NCBI RefSeq assembly: GCF_041146795.1
Contig: NC_135187.1
Coordinates: 22,561,556 to 22,625,555 of the forward strand
Reading direction: 5' to 3'
DNA from: Maylandia zebra
Lineage: Eukaryota > Chordata > Actinopteri > Cichliformes > Cichlidae
DNA length: 64,000 nt
Both the position numbers and the translations under genes were made by a program. Below the pieces are notes generated by a model that saw only the letters and a program-made list of their open reading frames with translations, was not told the origin of the DNA and made no database searches. Of this stretch, positions 45,801 through 57,399 are shown piece after piece. Every line of letters begins with the position of its first letter. Position 1 is the first letter of the stretch.

Positions 45801-48800
45801 AATGTAATGTCTCACTTTTGTCTGTATTTGACTGCCAGGTTCCAAGCTGTATCTCCTCCCAGCCCCAGTCCCAGTCCTATCGCCTTCATGCCTCCAATCC
45901 AAATCTCTCCACCGCTGAGTCAAACACCCAAGAAGTCTGTCCTGAATCCCCAGAATCACCTGCAGATGCTTCACATCTGCAAAAGGACTTCTGCCAACTA
46001 GCCAACAGCAGTGAGTCCTTTCCTGGTTTACTGTAGATTTAAAAATATGCTTTTTTTGTGTGTTCACTGCCATACGACAAAATTGTTTCCATGACAACTC
46101 AGTATTTGCTGTGTCCCTGCTTATTTTCCCGTCTCTGACATTTGCCTTTCTCCAGTCCACGTCAAACTGAAGTCAGCATTTAGTTCCCTGGTGGCAGAGA
46201 GAGACAGGCTGAGACACACTATTGACCTGCAGCCCACCCAGCCTGCGCATGTTGTCGGTCTAAAGACCGCCTATGCCTCAGTGAGTGACACCGGGTCAAA
46301 TTCTATGGTCCTGTGGAATTACACCACAAATACTCACAATACCTGACAAGTGGTCTGATTATACTCACCTGGTGTCTTTTTATCCAATTCAGGATTCTGT
46401 AGATGCCCCACAGTCCTTGGTGCACCAGGTCTCCAGTGAGAGCAAAGGATCAGAGTCCTTAACGGAGTTCTTTGACGCTCAGGAGTACCTCCTGTCCTCT
46501 TCCTCTTCTGAGAACGAGGTCAGACATCATCTGCAAGATCAACTGCATCTCCATGTTCAAAACGCAATAAATGATCAGCTGATTCATTCCAACGTTGTTC
46601 CCACACAAAAAGTTTGGCATGTCCAAAATATTAGTTAGTTAGTTTTTGTTGAATATTTAGCCACGTTTAACATAATCGGACACCATTATAACCATTTATA
46701 TATGACAGAGAAATCGTAGGTCTGCTTTTGTTCCATAACACACACATTATGGAAATGACTTGAAAAACACACACAGATTAAACAGTTTCTGTGTAGAGAT
46801 TTAAAAAATAATTATAGTGTAAAACTAAAAACACACGCAAAAAAAATCAGCAACACTGTTTTTGTTACATGGTTGGTTTTTCTAAAACTTAAAGTCAGGG
46901 TAGAGGGAGGTGTAGAAGTGTAGATTTCTCTCAACCAGTTGAATGAATACTCAAAGACAATTCTGCAAATGGGATTTAAAAAAATGACTGCCTAACTGAG
47001 CTTTACTAACATGTCACTCCTAAAATGTTCTCCTCTATCCCGATGATGCAGAGGCTTTCTAGATCTGTGTGCTTTTGTCCTTTGATTCAGTATCCTGCTG
47101 GCTCACTGACCTTTCATCATTGATTTCCTATCTCAAGGTGTCTGACGATGACTCGTATATAAGTGATGTCAGTGACAGTGTTTCCGTGGATACCTACAGC
47201 AACGCTGGGGGGAGTGAGAGGCACAACTCCGGTAAGTAATAAGGCAACAAGCTGTGCATCTGTGAGAAGTCATTGTGACACCCACTGTGTATGAAAAGCT
47301 GAATCCTAATCTGAAATTTGTAGTTCAAATCATCGTCATAATGTAGTGAGGAGGAGAGGAGAGAGGTACAACAGTGAGTGTCTACAGCCATCTGTACAAC
47401 ACGGTGGAGGCCCTGTCGTGGTTTAGGGACTAATTTTGGGCCCAGAAGTGCTGGCGATGTAATAACATCTGCAAAAATTATACTGTGTAAATAAGGAAAG
47501 GACCTCTAGGGACATTTTCCGTGACGTAACAGCATCAAATAAATTATTGATGCCTAGTAACAGTAAGATTTCATACTGATATTTTATTGATATGGATACT
47601 GACATTTGTTATGCTTTGAAAATGTGACCTATGTTGCATTCGTGTGGACAATTTTCAGTACATCCTTAACCAGTTTGGAGCTAATACAATCACTAAGTAT
47701 CAGTGAAATAAATCTTTGGCTCCAAAAATGTGTTGAAAATCGGCACAGACTCCCAGACATGTTTACAAACTCAGTGCAGCGTTGTTTAATGCAGTGTGTG
47801 ACCGGCATGAAAGCTGTGGTTTTTAATCTTTTCACAAACAGAAGGAACGACATTCCTGCAATCAAATCATTCAGTCCCAAATGTAGTTTTCCATTTTTAT
47901 TAGTTTCCCCATTTGCACCAAACTCAGCCTTGTAGGTCGTCTTCTTGGTGTCCTCCACAAGTTCGTGTATACACTTGGAATCTGCATACATAATCATATT
48001 AACATATAAACAAAACAAAAAAACACTCCTCCCATGCAAACATCAGTGTTCACTTATGTCTTTTAAAGCCATGCATATTAATCTGTCTCTTACGACATCG
48101 TATTTCTTCTGTAGTGAGCAGCGTGGTGACGCTGGCTCGTCGACGCTCCACTCTGCCCTCTCCCTGTCCCGCCAACAGCGTGAGCCTGTGGAACATCCTG
48201 AGAAACAACATAGGCAAGGACTTGTCCAAGGTGGCCATGCCCGTGCACCTCAATGAGCCACTCAACACTCTGCAGAAGCTGTGTGAGGAGCTGGAGTACA
48301 GCGAACTCCTGGACACTGCTAATCAGACTCAAGACCCCTACCAGCGCATGGTGAGTGGGAAATATTTTACATGTGGACTACAAACCGGCACATGCAAAAC
48401 ATTCAAATTAGCATGTTCTAATTTTCCTGAGACACTTTTGAAAGTCATATTCACAGAGTTATTTTTACAAGAGTTTGAGGTTCAGATCCTCTGACAGGCA
48501 TATTAATAACACACCTAGCAGACATAAGCTCTGTGCTCTTCCTCAGGAAGCTAATGTGATGTTTGTTTTGTATAATGTGTACTTTTTCTGGAGCCGTCAA
48601 TAAATATTTAATTACAAGGAAGTCACTCACATAAAACATAAAACGATACAAACTGTGGTGTATTACCTTTAACACAAATTCATATTTAAAATAGGGTCAT
48701 GTATGAATGCACACACACACAGATTTTGCCTCTGTTAGTTTCTTCTCCGACAAATTCCTATACACAGTTTTATCTTCATAGTCTGGGATGTGAATTTTTT

Positions 48801-51800
48801 GCAGAAACCAATTACAGGCTCATTCCATGGAAGATAGTGAGTGCTTCCTGCCTGAGCCCACCCTGCTCACAGCTTTTTGTTTTTTTTCTTTTGTAGTGAA
48901 ACAATGAATTTGAATTTGACCGTCATACTATGAAAATTATTGGACTTTCAGGCCCTCAAGTATGTAAAGGTCGGCTGAAATTTGACAACTTCTGCTTTAT
49001 CTTGTTTCATTAAAACTGCAACCAAATCAGGTCTTGTATCAGAGTGCAATGTAAAAAGGAGAGCAGCTACCCATCCCATACAGGGATATGACCCATGCAA
49101 AAACTCACCTTTGAAGTTGGTTGTAGGTACAAAGATGTTCTGACGGGAAACAAAAATATTATTTTACTTCTTAGTGTGGGTTTGAAATTGATTGAGCTCC
49201 AGTGTATGAGGGGGCTCAAGCTTTCCCCGTGGCTGACTCTGAGGGTGTTTTTGACATGTTTATTTTTTGAATAGAATGACAGAGTGGGAACATCTTACTG
49301 TTCTTGTTTGGAACCAAGTGTCATTCACTGAGCCATCCCTTTCTTCCTTCCTTGTGCAGGTGTATGTTGCTACATTTGCAATATCTTCATATGCATCCAC
49401 CTACTACCGAGCAGGAAGCAAACCCTTTAACCCCGTCCTGGGAGAGACGTACGAGTGCGACAGGCCTGATAAGGGCTTCAGGTTTATAGCTGAGCAGGTA
49501 GAAGTCACAAAGTTTACACATTCTCTTCAGACTGCACACAGCTGCTTTGTCATCTCTAAGTTAATGCAACTGTCAAATTATTTGTGACAACTTCATTAGA
49601 TTCTGTTTACAAAAAGTGGAGGGGAACATATGAATGCCACTTTCTTTATGACTCTTTTCACAAAACTAGCCTAGTAGTAGCAACAAATGTAGGGCAGTGA
49701 AATGGTGCCCTGCGGTGATCTGATGCTTTATTGGTTGTATAGCTAGCAAAGAATTAACTTTCAACTTACAGATCCAACCTTTTCATAAAGGACCTCATTA
49801 TTGTTTTCTTTTTCTCCCCACTTTCCAGGTGAGTCATCACCCGCCTGTGTCAGCATGTCATGCTGATTCAAAGAACTTCACCTTTTGGCAAGGTGAGCCC
49901 CGCAGGGATTATTTGGAATAAACACCCCACATCCACCCTCTTGTCTGCCTGGGCTTCTTGCAGATTACACCAGAGCTCCCACACCTTGTTCCTGTGTGTT
50001 TGCTGCATGCTGTAGATTTTACATGTAGCAGAAACTAGTGTCTTAGCCGATCTAAATAACCTCATTTGACCATCATCTTGTACCTTCCTATCATGTGATA
50101 ATTAACTGCTTAGCATCATTGCTCTCTATAAAATGACTCTATTGATTATACTAATATAGCTTGTGGAAGCTCTGATGCATTCTGGCGCGTTGTTAAAAAA
50201 TAACTGAGCAGCCTTGGGTAGTCAGAGAAGCTACAGATTGTTCCCTTAATGCTCTATTGTTCTCTCCAGATGTTCGATGGAAAAATAAATTCTGGGGAAA
50301 ATCCATGGAAATCGTTCCCATGGGAACCACCCGTGTCACGCTACCTGCGTAGGTTCTTTACTTTTTTCTATTTTGTTGTGGATGTGTAATGAGTGCAAGC
50401 TAAATGGTGCATTGTGTGTGTATATGTGTGTGTTTTCTGCAGGTTTGGGGACCATTATGAATGGAACAAGGTGACATCCTGCATCCATAACATCCTGAGT
50501 GGCCAGCGTTGGATCGAACACTACGGCGAGATGGCGATCAAAAACATCAACAGCAATGTCTGCCAGTGCAAAATTACATTTGTTAAGGTTAGTACACAAA
50601 GATGCTGTGTGTAAGCCACCAATATTAGAGTAAACTTTCCCCCCCTTACTGTTTGTAATATTATTTTGCTAAATACATGTGATTCTCTGTCATGCTGTTG
50701 TTATTAGTAATTTTAACATGTTATTTTTTTTTTTTTATAAGCTCCCTTATCATCTGAGCAGGCTCGTAAAAATGATCCACGCTTGTTATAAAATTACTGC
50801 TCATTCAAATGTCCATTTCTTGCACATAAAGCCATAATAGCAGTAGTAAGCCAAATTCCTTCAACGCTAGAAGCTTAAACAGCACCATCTACTGGACAAA
50901 AAAGAAGCTGACCTGTAAAAAAAAATTAATGTCAGAAAAAGTAACAATGCTGCAGTTTCTTTTAAATTTAAGAGGATTCATTTAGGATTTAGTGCATAGT
51001 TTGTATGATACAAATAATGTCTGCTTTTGTATGGTGTAATGTATATGTATCGTGTCCTTCTTTTTAAAATGAAATATAAATATTTCCTTTTTAGGCAAGA
51101 ACATGGAGCTCTACAGTGAATGAGATAGAGGGTGTGGTTACAGATTCAGATGGAAAAGTGGTGCACTCCATATTTGGAAAATGGAACGAAGCAGTGTTTC
51201 AAGGGAAGCCACCGTCTGCCACGTGTATCTGGAGAGCAAGTAAGTGAGGAGTCGCTGGAAGTGTCGGTCACACTGTCTTGCACCGCTTCAGTCAAAGCGC
51301 ACAACTGACCTGAACATGATATTAGAGCTGCTTGTTTTTATGTCTGTCTGTGTTTAGATCCAATGCCAGTGGACCAAGAACAGTACTACGGCTTCACCCA
51401 GTTTGCGGTGGAGTTAAATGAGCTGGACCTTGCTTTAAGACCTCTGCTGCCCCCATCGGACACGCGCTTCAGGCCGGACCAGAGGTTGCCACTCTTTGTC
51501 TCTCATTCCTGTGTACACACTGTAACATTGAGAATCTCAGTTTGTTTTCTTAGTCCTGATTACAATAAACAACAAAAACAGATGGTCTTATACAATAGAT
51601 AAATTCAAAGCTGTAAAATCTGACCATTTGGTTCCATGAGCTTCTGGGCCAAGTCTGGCTTTGCCCATGTGGTGTGAAGCAGCACAAGGCAGAGGTATGA
51701 ACATAACCATAGCAACAGCTATACTAGTCTAGATCCAGAAAGATGAAGAGTATTGTGTATGTCCTTGCTTGTAGAGAGAGATTGTCCTTTAAACATAGAC

Positions 51801-54800
51801 TGTATATAGAACATGAAATCATCCATTAATTACCGAGGCGTCGTCTTCAGGTCTCACGTTGACTATTTTGGCTGTCAACAACTTGGTGTTTTGAAACTGG
51901 ATGTGATGCACTATATTGCCAAAAGTATTCACTCACCCATCACCAAGCACAGTACAAATCATCAGATAGAGTAACTGGACTCTAGGGCAGTGGAGACGTG
52001 ATCTCTGCATTGATGAATCATACTTCTGTCTCTGACAGTCTGATGGATGAGTCTAGGTCTGGTGGTTGCCTGGAGAAACTGACTGCATTGTGTCAAGTTT
52101 GGTGGAGGGGGGCTTATGGTATGGGGGTTGTTTTTCGGGCATTGAGCTCAGCCCCTCATTTCCAGTCAAAGGAACTCTTAATGCTTCAGCATACCGAGAT
52201 ATTCTGGACAATTTCATGCTGCCAACTTTGTGGGAACAGTTTGTTTATGACCCCTTCCTGTTCCAACATGACTGCACACCAGTGCACAAACCAAGTTCAT
52301 AAAGACGGTGATGAGCGAGTTTGGTGTGGAAGAACTTGACTGGACGGTACAGTCCTGACCTCAACTCGATAGAACACCTGTAGGATGAATTAGAGCAGAG
52401 ACCGTGAGCCCGGCCTTCCAACGTCTGGGCTCACAAATGCGCTTTTGTAAGAATTCCCATAAACACTCCTAAACCTTGTAGAAAGCCTTCCCAGAAGAGT
52501 TGAACCTGTTATAGTTGCAAAGGTGGGCTAGCATTAAATTAAACCCTGCGGATTAAGAAGTTCATATGTTCATACATCGGTGTGTGTGGTTTTGGATCTG
52601 AGAGTTAACTCAGATGAGTTCAATATGTCAGGATCACCTCAGCTGGCCTCCACTGTTTGATAAATATATCTTGTTGAATTCTCAGAGACTATGTTATTTA
52701 TTCTTGACCTAGCTGTGGCTGTAATACGTTGGTGGGTCAAGTTTGAGCCACTTAAAAGTGATACACAATTTCTTTAAAGGAATTATTCCTCTCTTCCTTC
52801 ACTGCCCTCTGGTATTTTTGTGTGCCTTTAATATCTCATACCAACATATTGTAGGTATGGTTACCAGCATGTGGCTGACATTTTCCCCAACATTTGTTTG
52901 CTTGTGTTAAGCTAATTTTTGCCACGATTACTAGTGTCTGGAGTTGGCTATCGTGTGTACTCCTGCACATATTTCTTCCTGCCTATCCTCTGGTGTCTAT
53001 TTATTTCAGCTTCCCATCTTGTTTTTATCTGGACTGTATTGTTCAAATTTAACTGAGAACGTACATTAAGTTTTGCATATTTAGTATTGTATACAATAGG
53101 TTTTGAAGAAGTTTGTGTTAAGGAGTTTCTGTTTACTTTATCCTCCTTTTTCACTCTTACCATAATCAACAAAAACAACAACATATTGTATTCTCTAAGA
53201 TTGGAAACCAGAGATCTTGAGTATAAACACATTAGCAGATTGTTCACAGACAAATGAGTCCGAGAAACGTTTTCTTCTATATAGATTTTCCCCCTGCTGG
53301 CCATTACAAAGAATGCACATTGCCTTTTAAAAATGCATTTGCTTTACTTTTCAGACCAGGAAGTTGTGTTCATCTTTTATGTACAGTCTAATATTTTAAA
53401 TGTATAGTAAGTTTTTTTTTTAATTACTTGTTCAAAAGATATATTCCTACTGTCCTAGAATAGTTGAATAACTCTATAAGTATAATAGCTCTATAAGAAG
53501 GGACATGTTTCAGTGAGTCAACATAAATACATAAATCTTTGTTCTTTCATTTGAATTTGAGTAACTAGAAAATGTTTTATTAACATGAATCCAGCAGGTT
53601 TACAAAGTTGTGTAACAGCTATCCAGTGATTAACTACCAACGTTATGTTATTAAGTGACATCATTCAGAAGTTAATATTGTTACAGCAGCATCAAGTCAC
53701 TTCCGAAACTGCACGAAAGCTGGAGTTTTTCTTTTTTGTGGAGGTTGGGAATGGCACTGACAGACAGCAGGAACAAATCTGCACTGATCCCCACCCTGAC
53801 TGTGTTTCTGTATATTTATTCCAGGCTGCTGGAAGAGGGGAATGTAGATGGAGCTGAGGAGCAGAAGCAGAGAATAGAGCAGCTCCAGAGGGAGAGGAGG
53901 AAAGTGCTGCAGGACAACAACATGACACACCAGCCACGCTTTTTCAAGTATGCTCTTTTCCTTGTCTGTAAGGTCTTTGTGTGCAGTGTTTGTGTGTGTT
54001 TGTTTGTTTGTTTGTTTGTTTGTTTGGTTGGTTGGTTGTTTTTTTTTCCCAACATAATCCTGGGCTTGTTGTAACTCAAAGTACAGATGAGGGTAAAATT
54101 ATTAGCTCCTGTATGAAATTTAAAGTTTTTATCATAATGTTCCTTTTAGCAGAGCAAATGATTTTCAACATGCATTTCTAAATGCACTAGTTTTCTGTTT
54201 GTACCCAATAAAATAATTATTTCAGGAAAAAACAAAAAATACAAGGGTCAAAATGATCAATCCCCTGAAAAACTAAACGTTTTATTAAGCTATAGCACAA
54301 ACAAAGCTTAGAGCATTTCAGAGTTAACCTAATTTTGATTTTGACTTTATCTTTCAGCCTACACACAGAATAAAAACTTCAGTAAGGGTTTGAGCGGTCA
54401 CTTGAGAAAGCATCAGGTCAAAAACAAAAGAAATCAGTTTAGACTTTAAAGAATTGTTGCTGCTCACAAAGCAAAGTAATCACAGTGTTTCCAAGTGTCA
54501 AGAACTGTAGTGAGAAGTATCAAGAAATTCAAATGGAGCCACAAAGTACAGAACTAACCTGGCAGAGGTAGAAAGCAAAAGACTCAAACTAGTGAGAGAT
54601 CTAAAGAGCCTGGAACTGCCAAGACACTAATGAATGATTTAATCAAGTTGGGAATTGTAGTCTCAAGGAAGACAATCGCTAGAATCCTGCCAAATCCTGG
54701 CCAAAGAAACTGTTTATATTTGGAGAACATAGGGAGAGGTGTACAGCCCAAAGAACGGTGTCCCCACAGTGAAACACGTTGGTGTGAATATTATACTGCG

Positions 54801-55512
54801 GGGACGCTTCTGGAACAGAGAATCTCATCAAGGTGGAAGGAATCATGAAGAAGATAATGTGAAGATAATGAAAGAAAACCTCAGCGGCACAATTATGTCT
54901 GAGTCATCACTTTGTCTTCCAACACAACAATGACCCAAAACATGGGTTGCTCCCGGGGAAGACGTACCTCCAGAAGACCAAAGTGAATGTCATTAACAGA
55001 CCTGCACGATGCCCTGGAAATCTGTGGGGTGATTTGAGACCAAGGTCTGTGCCAGAAGACCATCAAATCTGGAGGCGCTTAAAGGTTTGCCAAAGGAAAA
55101 ATGGGCTGATGATGCTCAGGAGACGTGAGTGAAACTAGCTGAAAACTACAAGAAATTACTGCAGGCTGTTATCCAGCAAAAGGATACACTGTTACTATAA
55201 CTGACTAAAAAATGTTTTTTGTGTGCAAAGTAACGTAATGTAAGCATCCAAATAAAACCAGGATGTTTGGAGAAATGCTTTATAATATTTGGGAAATGTT
55301 CACAGGGGAGCTAATTTTTCTATCTTCATCTGTAGTTCCTATTTGTAATTTTGTGGTGCGTCGGTCAGTATCTGTCAGTCATACTAATTCATGATCATTT
55401 GTGTTTTGCTGACAGGAAGTCTAAGGATGACACTTGGGTGAGCAACAACACGTACTGGGAGATGCGCAGAGATCCCGGATTCAGCAAAATGGACTTCCCT
55501 GTGCTGTGGTGA
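42809..55512 (+). CDS. osbpl3: osbpl3, oxysterol-binding protein-related protein 3
   Basis: Cytosolic/peripheral lipid-transfer protein (ORP3 type) acting at ER-plasma membrane contacts. The family binds phosphoinositides through PH and PI4P/sterol or phospholipid in the ORD, and anchors to ER VAP proteins. 21 coding exons, all in phase: 42809-42871, 43210-43326, 44033-44086, 44189-44302, 44496-44648, 44746-44836, 44968-45071, 45630-45719, 45839-46010, 46156-46280, 46393-46518, 47138-47231, 48115-48350, 49360-49497, 49829-49892, 50270-50348, 50443-50587, 51095-51239, 51358-51484, 53825-53947 and 55416-55512. The total is 818 aa (human ORP3 about 887). ORP3 rather than ORP6/7 is favoured by [21 protein letters not shown] and [11 protein letters not shown]. 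The ATG at 42809 opens [20 protein letters not shown] in an exon whose acceptor is at 42680. The teleost a/b paralogue is undetermined. Confidence 0.95.
43210..44648 (+). CDS. osbpl3: osbpl3 exons 2-5: PH domain
   Basis: Residues about 40-137 form a pleckstrin-homology domain: [58 protein letters not shown], then [14 protein letters not shown] and the C-terminal helix [20 protein letters not shown]. The [13 protein letters not shown] cluster is the expected phosphoinositide-binding loop between strands 1 and 2. All four exons have consensus GT-AG sites and phase 0 ends. Confidence 0.95.
44746..47231 (+). CDS. osbpl3: osbpl3 exons 6-12: linker with FFAT motif
   Basis: Seven short exons encode the divergent linker. 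[20 protein letters not shown] (exon 7) is a predicted helix near TYSAPVI; exon 8 is basic ([14 protein letters not shown]). Exon 9 contains [11 protein letters not shown]. Exon 11 (46393-46518) contains EFFDAQE (residues about 386-392) preceded by Ser/Glu, a canonical two-Phe FFAT motif that binds VAP-A/B. Exon 12 is acidic and Ser-rich ([20 protein letters not shown]). The linker is shorter than in human ORP3 just before the FFAT motif, where the leucine-rich coiled segment is absent. Confidence 0.92.
48115..55512 (+). CDS. osbpl3: osbpl3 exons 13-21: ORD lipid-transfer domain
   Basis: Residues about 455-818. It starts with [20 protein letters not shown] (lid and entry) and contains the family fingerprint EQVSHHPP (558-565), split across the junction 49497/49829. 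The His pair 562-563 is the PI4P phosphate contact in the family. Further landmarks are [33 protein letters not shown], the FGKW motif (682-685), [17 protein letters not shown] and [12 protein letters not shown]. It ends KMDFPVLW at a TGA (55510-55512). Exon 17 joins exon 16 with a split codon giving Ala before FGDHYEW, where human ORP3 has Val. Confidence 0.95.
51907..52570 (+). pseudogene. Tc1-like relic in osbpl3 intron (lineage C, copy 2)
   Basis: The left end, TGCACTATATTGCCAAAAGT, is a known Tc1-like outer repeat. After about 70 bases it jumps to the catalytic half: GGACTCTAGGGCAGTGGAGA, CAAGTTTGGTGGAGGGGGGC, CAACATGACTGCACACCAGT (second Asp region), then GAGCGAGTTTGGTGTGGAAG. It ends before the right terminal repeat. 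Frameshifts occur throughout. It lies between osbpl3 exons 19 and 20. Confidence 0.85.
54082..55334 (+). pseudogene. Tc1-like element in last osbpl3 intron (lineage D)
   Basis: The imperfect inverted ends TACAGATGAGGGTAAAATTA (54082) and, inverted, TACAGATGAAGATAGAAAAA (right end 55334) start and stop at TA; both continue to AGCTCC. The transposase relic is scattered over frames, for example [18 protein letters not shown] near 54760. No continuous frame survives. The insertion spans most of the final osbpl3 intron (53948-55415) and stops 81 bases before the last exon. Confidence 0.85.
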
Positions 55513-56556
55513 ACTTTGGATTTAACCAAACGTCTGCAGTCGACTTATTATTAAGAGGGAAGTATGAAACTGAACTGAGGGCAGACTCAAAGTGTCCTGA
55601 CCTGCCTGTGTAATGTTCCATGTCAGTGTAACCTGGATCCACACTTCCTGCTTCCTCTTTTAGAACTGAGCACAACCTATAGAACTTTTATTGGTGTGTT
55701 TTGGTTTTTTGTATTCTTTTTTTTCCAATGGTTCTTCCTAGGCTTTCACTCCTGTAACTGTAATTTACATGTAAGCGTAGACTAAAGGTGCATATCTGTA
55801 TGTTTCACTGTATCTCTGCTTTTACCAAAGTGCCTTTTCATTGCAGTGCTGCATTCAAGGAGCTGCTGTAGCAGTTTTGCACTTTTATTCAGACTAAAAA
55901 TGTTTTAATGATGTCAGTATGATTCTTAGCTGGAGAGAAAATGATGGTCAGGGGCTGATGGGAACTTGTGCAGATGTTTTTTTGTTTTTTGTTTTTTATC
56001 TTGCTCATGTGCTCCATCGAGTTAACATCGTGACTCGAAGAATTTCTTATTATTCCAGCTGATGCCCGATTAGAGATTCTTGTGATAAACAGGAGTCCGT
56101 ATGCTGCCTTGTTATAATCAATCCTGTCATGGGATCCTGTGCACAATTTTTTATTGAGGAAATGGCAATGACACTCCATGTTGAAAGAAGATTAACTCTA
56201 CAAGGGATGGACAAGTAATGGTGTCTCACTGGTTCTTGTTTGCCTCACTGCCAGTCTCTTCAAATGGTCATCAAAAAAATGCCCCCTCATTGAAATAAAC
56301 TTGGCACATAAAGTAAAGAAGCGTGTGTTTGGTTGATTATTTCTTTGTTGCAACAAATGCTTCGTGGCAATAAATCTTACACAGTGGGAGAGTCTGTTTA
56401 TTTCCACTTAAATTTGTAAGGAAAATGCATGAGCAGCAGAGTTGAGTACGTGAATTACACCCCTGAAAGGCTTCTCTACCAATGCCAAAGTTTTTAGCTT
56501 AGCTTTTTCTGCTTTTTACTCTTATTTTGTGTCATTTATTTGATTTGATAAATAAA
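55513..56556 (+). other. osbpl3: osbpl3 3' UTR with two candidate poly(A) signals
   Basis: Non-coding sequence after the stop. AATAAA hexamers lie at 56294-56299 and 56551-56556, so a short or long 3' UTR is possible. No coding frame of note is present on either strand. Confidence 0.6.
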
Positions 56557-56926
56557 GTCTGAAGAAACAAGACATGCTGACAATTTAATATTTATATATT
56601 TGATAAACAGGGGGCTTATTAGCATGTGGAAGAATCGTACACAGCCACAACAGCCTACGACCTCCTCCTGCTGGTCAGCAGCTTGGTCACACACTGCATT
56701 GGGCTTGAGGCAGGCCATGCCATCCTCTCTATCCCCACATTCTGGAGGGGAAGTAGTCTCTGATAAACCCCACTCTGTATTGGTAGGGTTTTCATCTTCA
56801 AGGAAAAAGTTCAGTCCCAGAATGTGAAAGTATTAGATTACCACTGGTTGCAGAATCTCATGTCAATATGTCTGCATTTTGATTGCCTCCAATGATGACC
56901 AGCTTGTTTTTCACGTGAAGGAGATT

Positions 56927-56931
56927 CCCCC

Positions 56932-56977
<46 letters not shown>
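56927..56977. repeat. Poly(C) plus (CA)n tract
   Basis: Twenty-two C residues followed by CA dinucleotides. A smaller tract of the same type lies at 63771-63797. Confidence 0.9.
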
Positions 56978-56978
<1 letters not shown>

Positions 56979-57399
56979 CAAAAGTTGGTATCTCATCGAT
57001 GCAGCAATCAACATAGCGTTCCCTGCATCTTCTCTACGCTTTGACCCTTTGATCCAACTGCTGTATGAATGTTGCTGACTCCACCTGGGGTGGTCAACCT
57101 CAAAACAAGATTCAATAGCAGAATAAGCTGCCTGACGTTGGCAGAGAAGTTTTTCATGGGCACAACCCACAAGTGCATTTTCCTCACAGATGTGGCTCCA
57201 TTTAGAGGAAATAAACAGGCTTTCCAAAAGTATTACATTTATTAAAATAAAAGATAAACATAAAGTTACTTTGTTTTTGTACTAAGTATAATTATGTGTG
57301 ATTTAGCAGTCAGCAGATAAAGCAGACAATAAGGTTCAGTTATGTCCTTTGATAAAATAATTTGACATGCTCGGAAGTACTGCACTCCCATTTTTTTTT

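Noticed and set aside
45540..46001. 153-codon frame spanning osbpl3 exons 8-9
   Set aside because: It reads through intronic sequence and is in the right frame only for part of exon 8; the spliced exons explain the coding signal.
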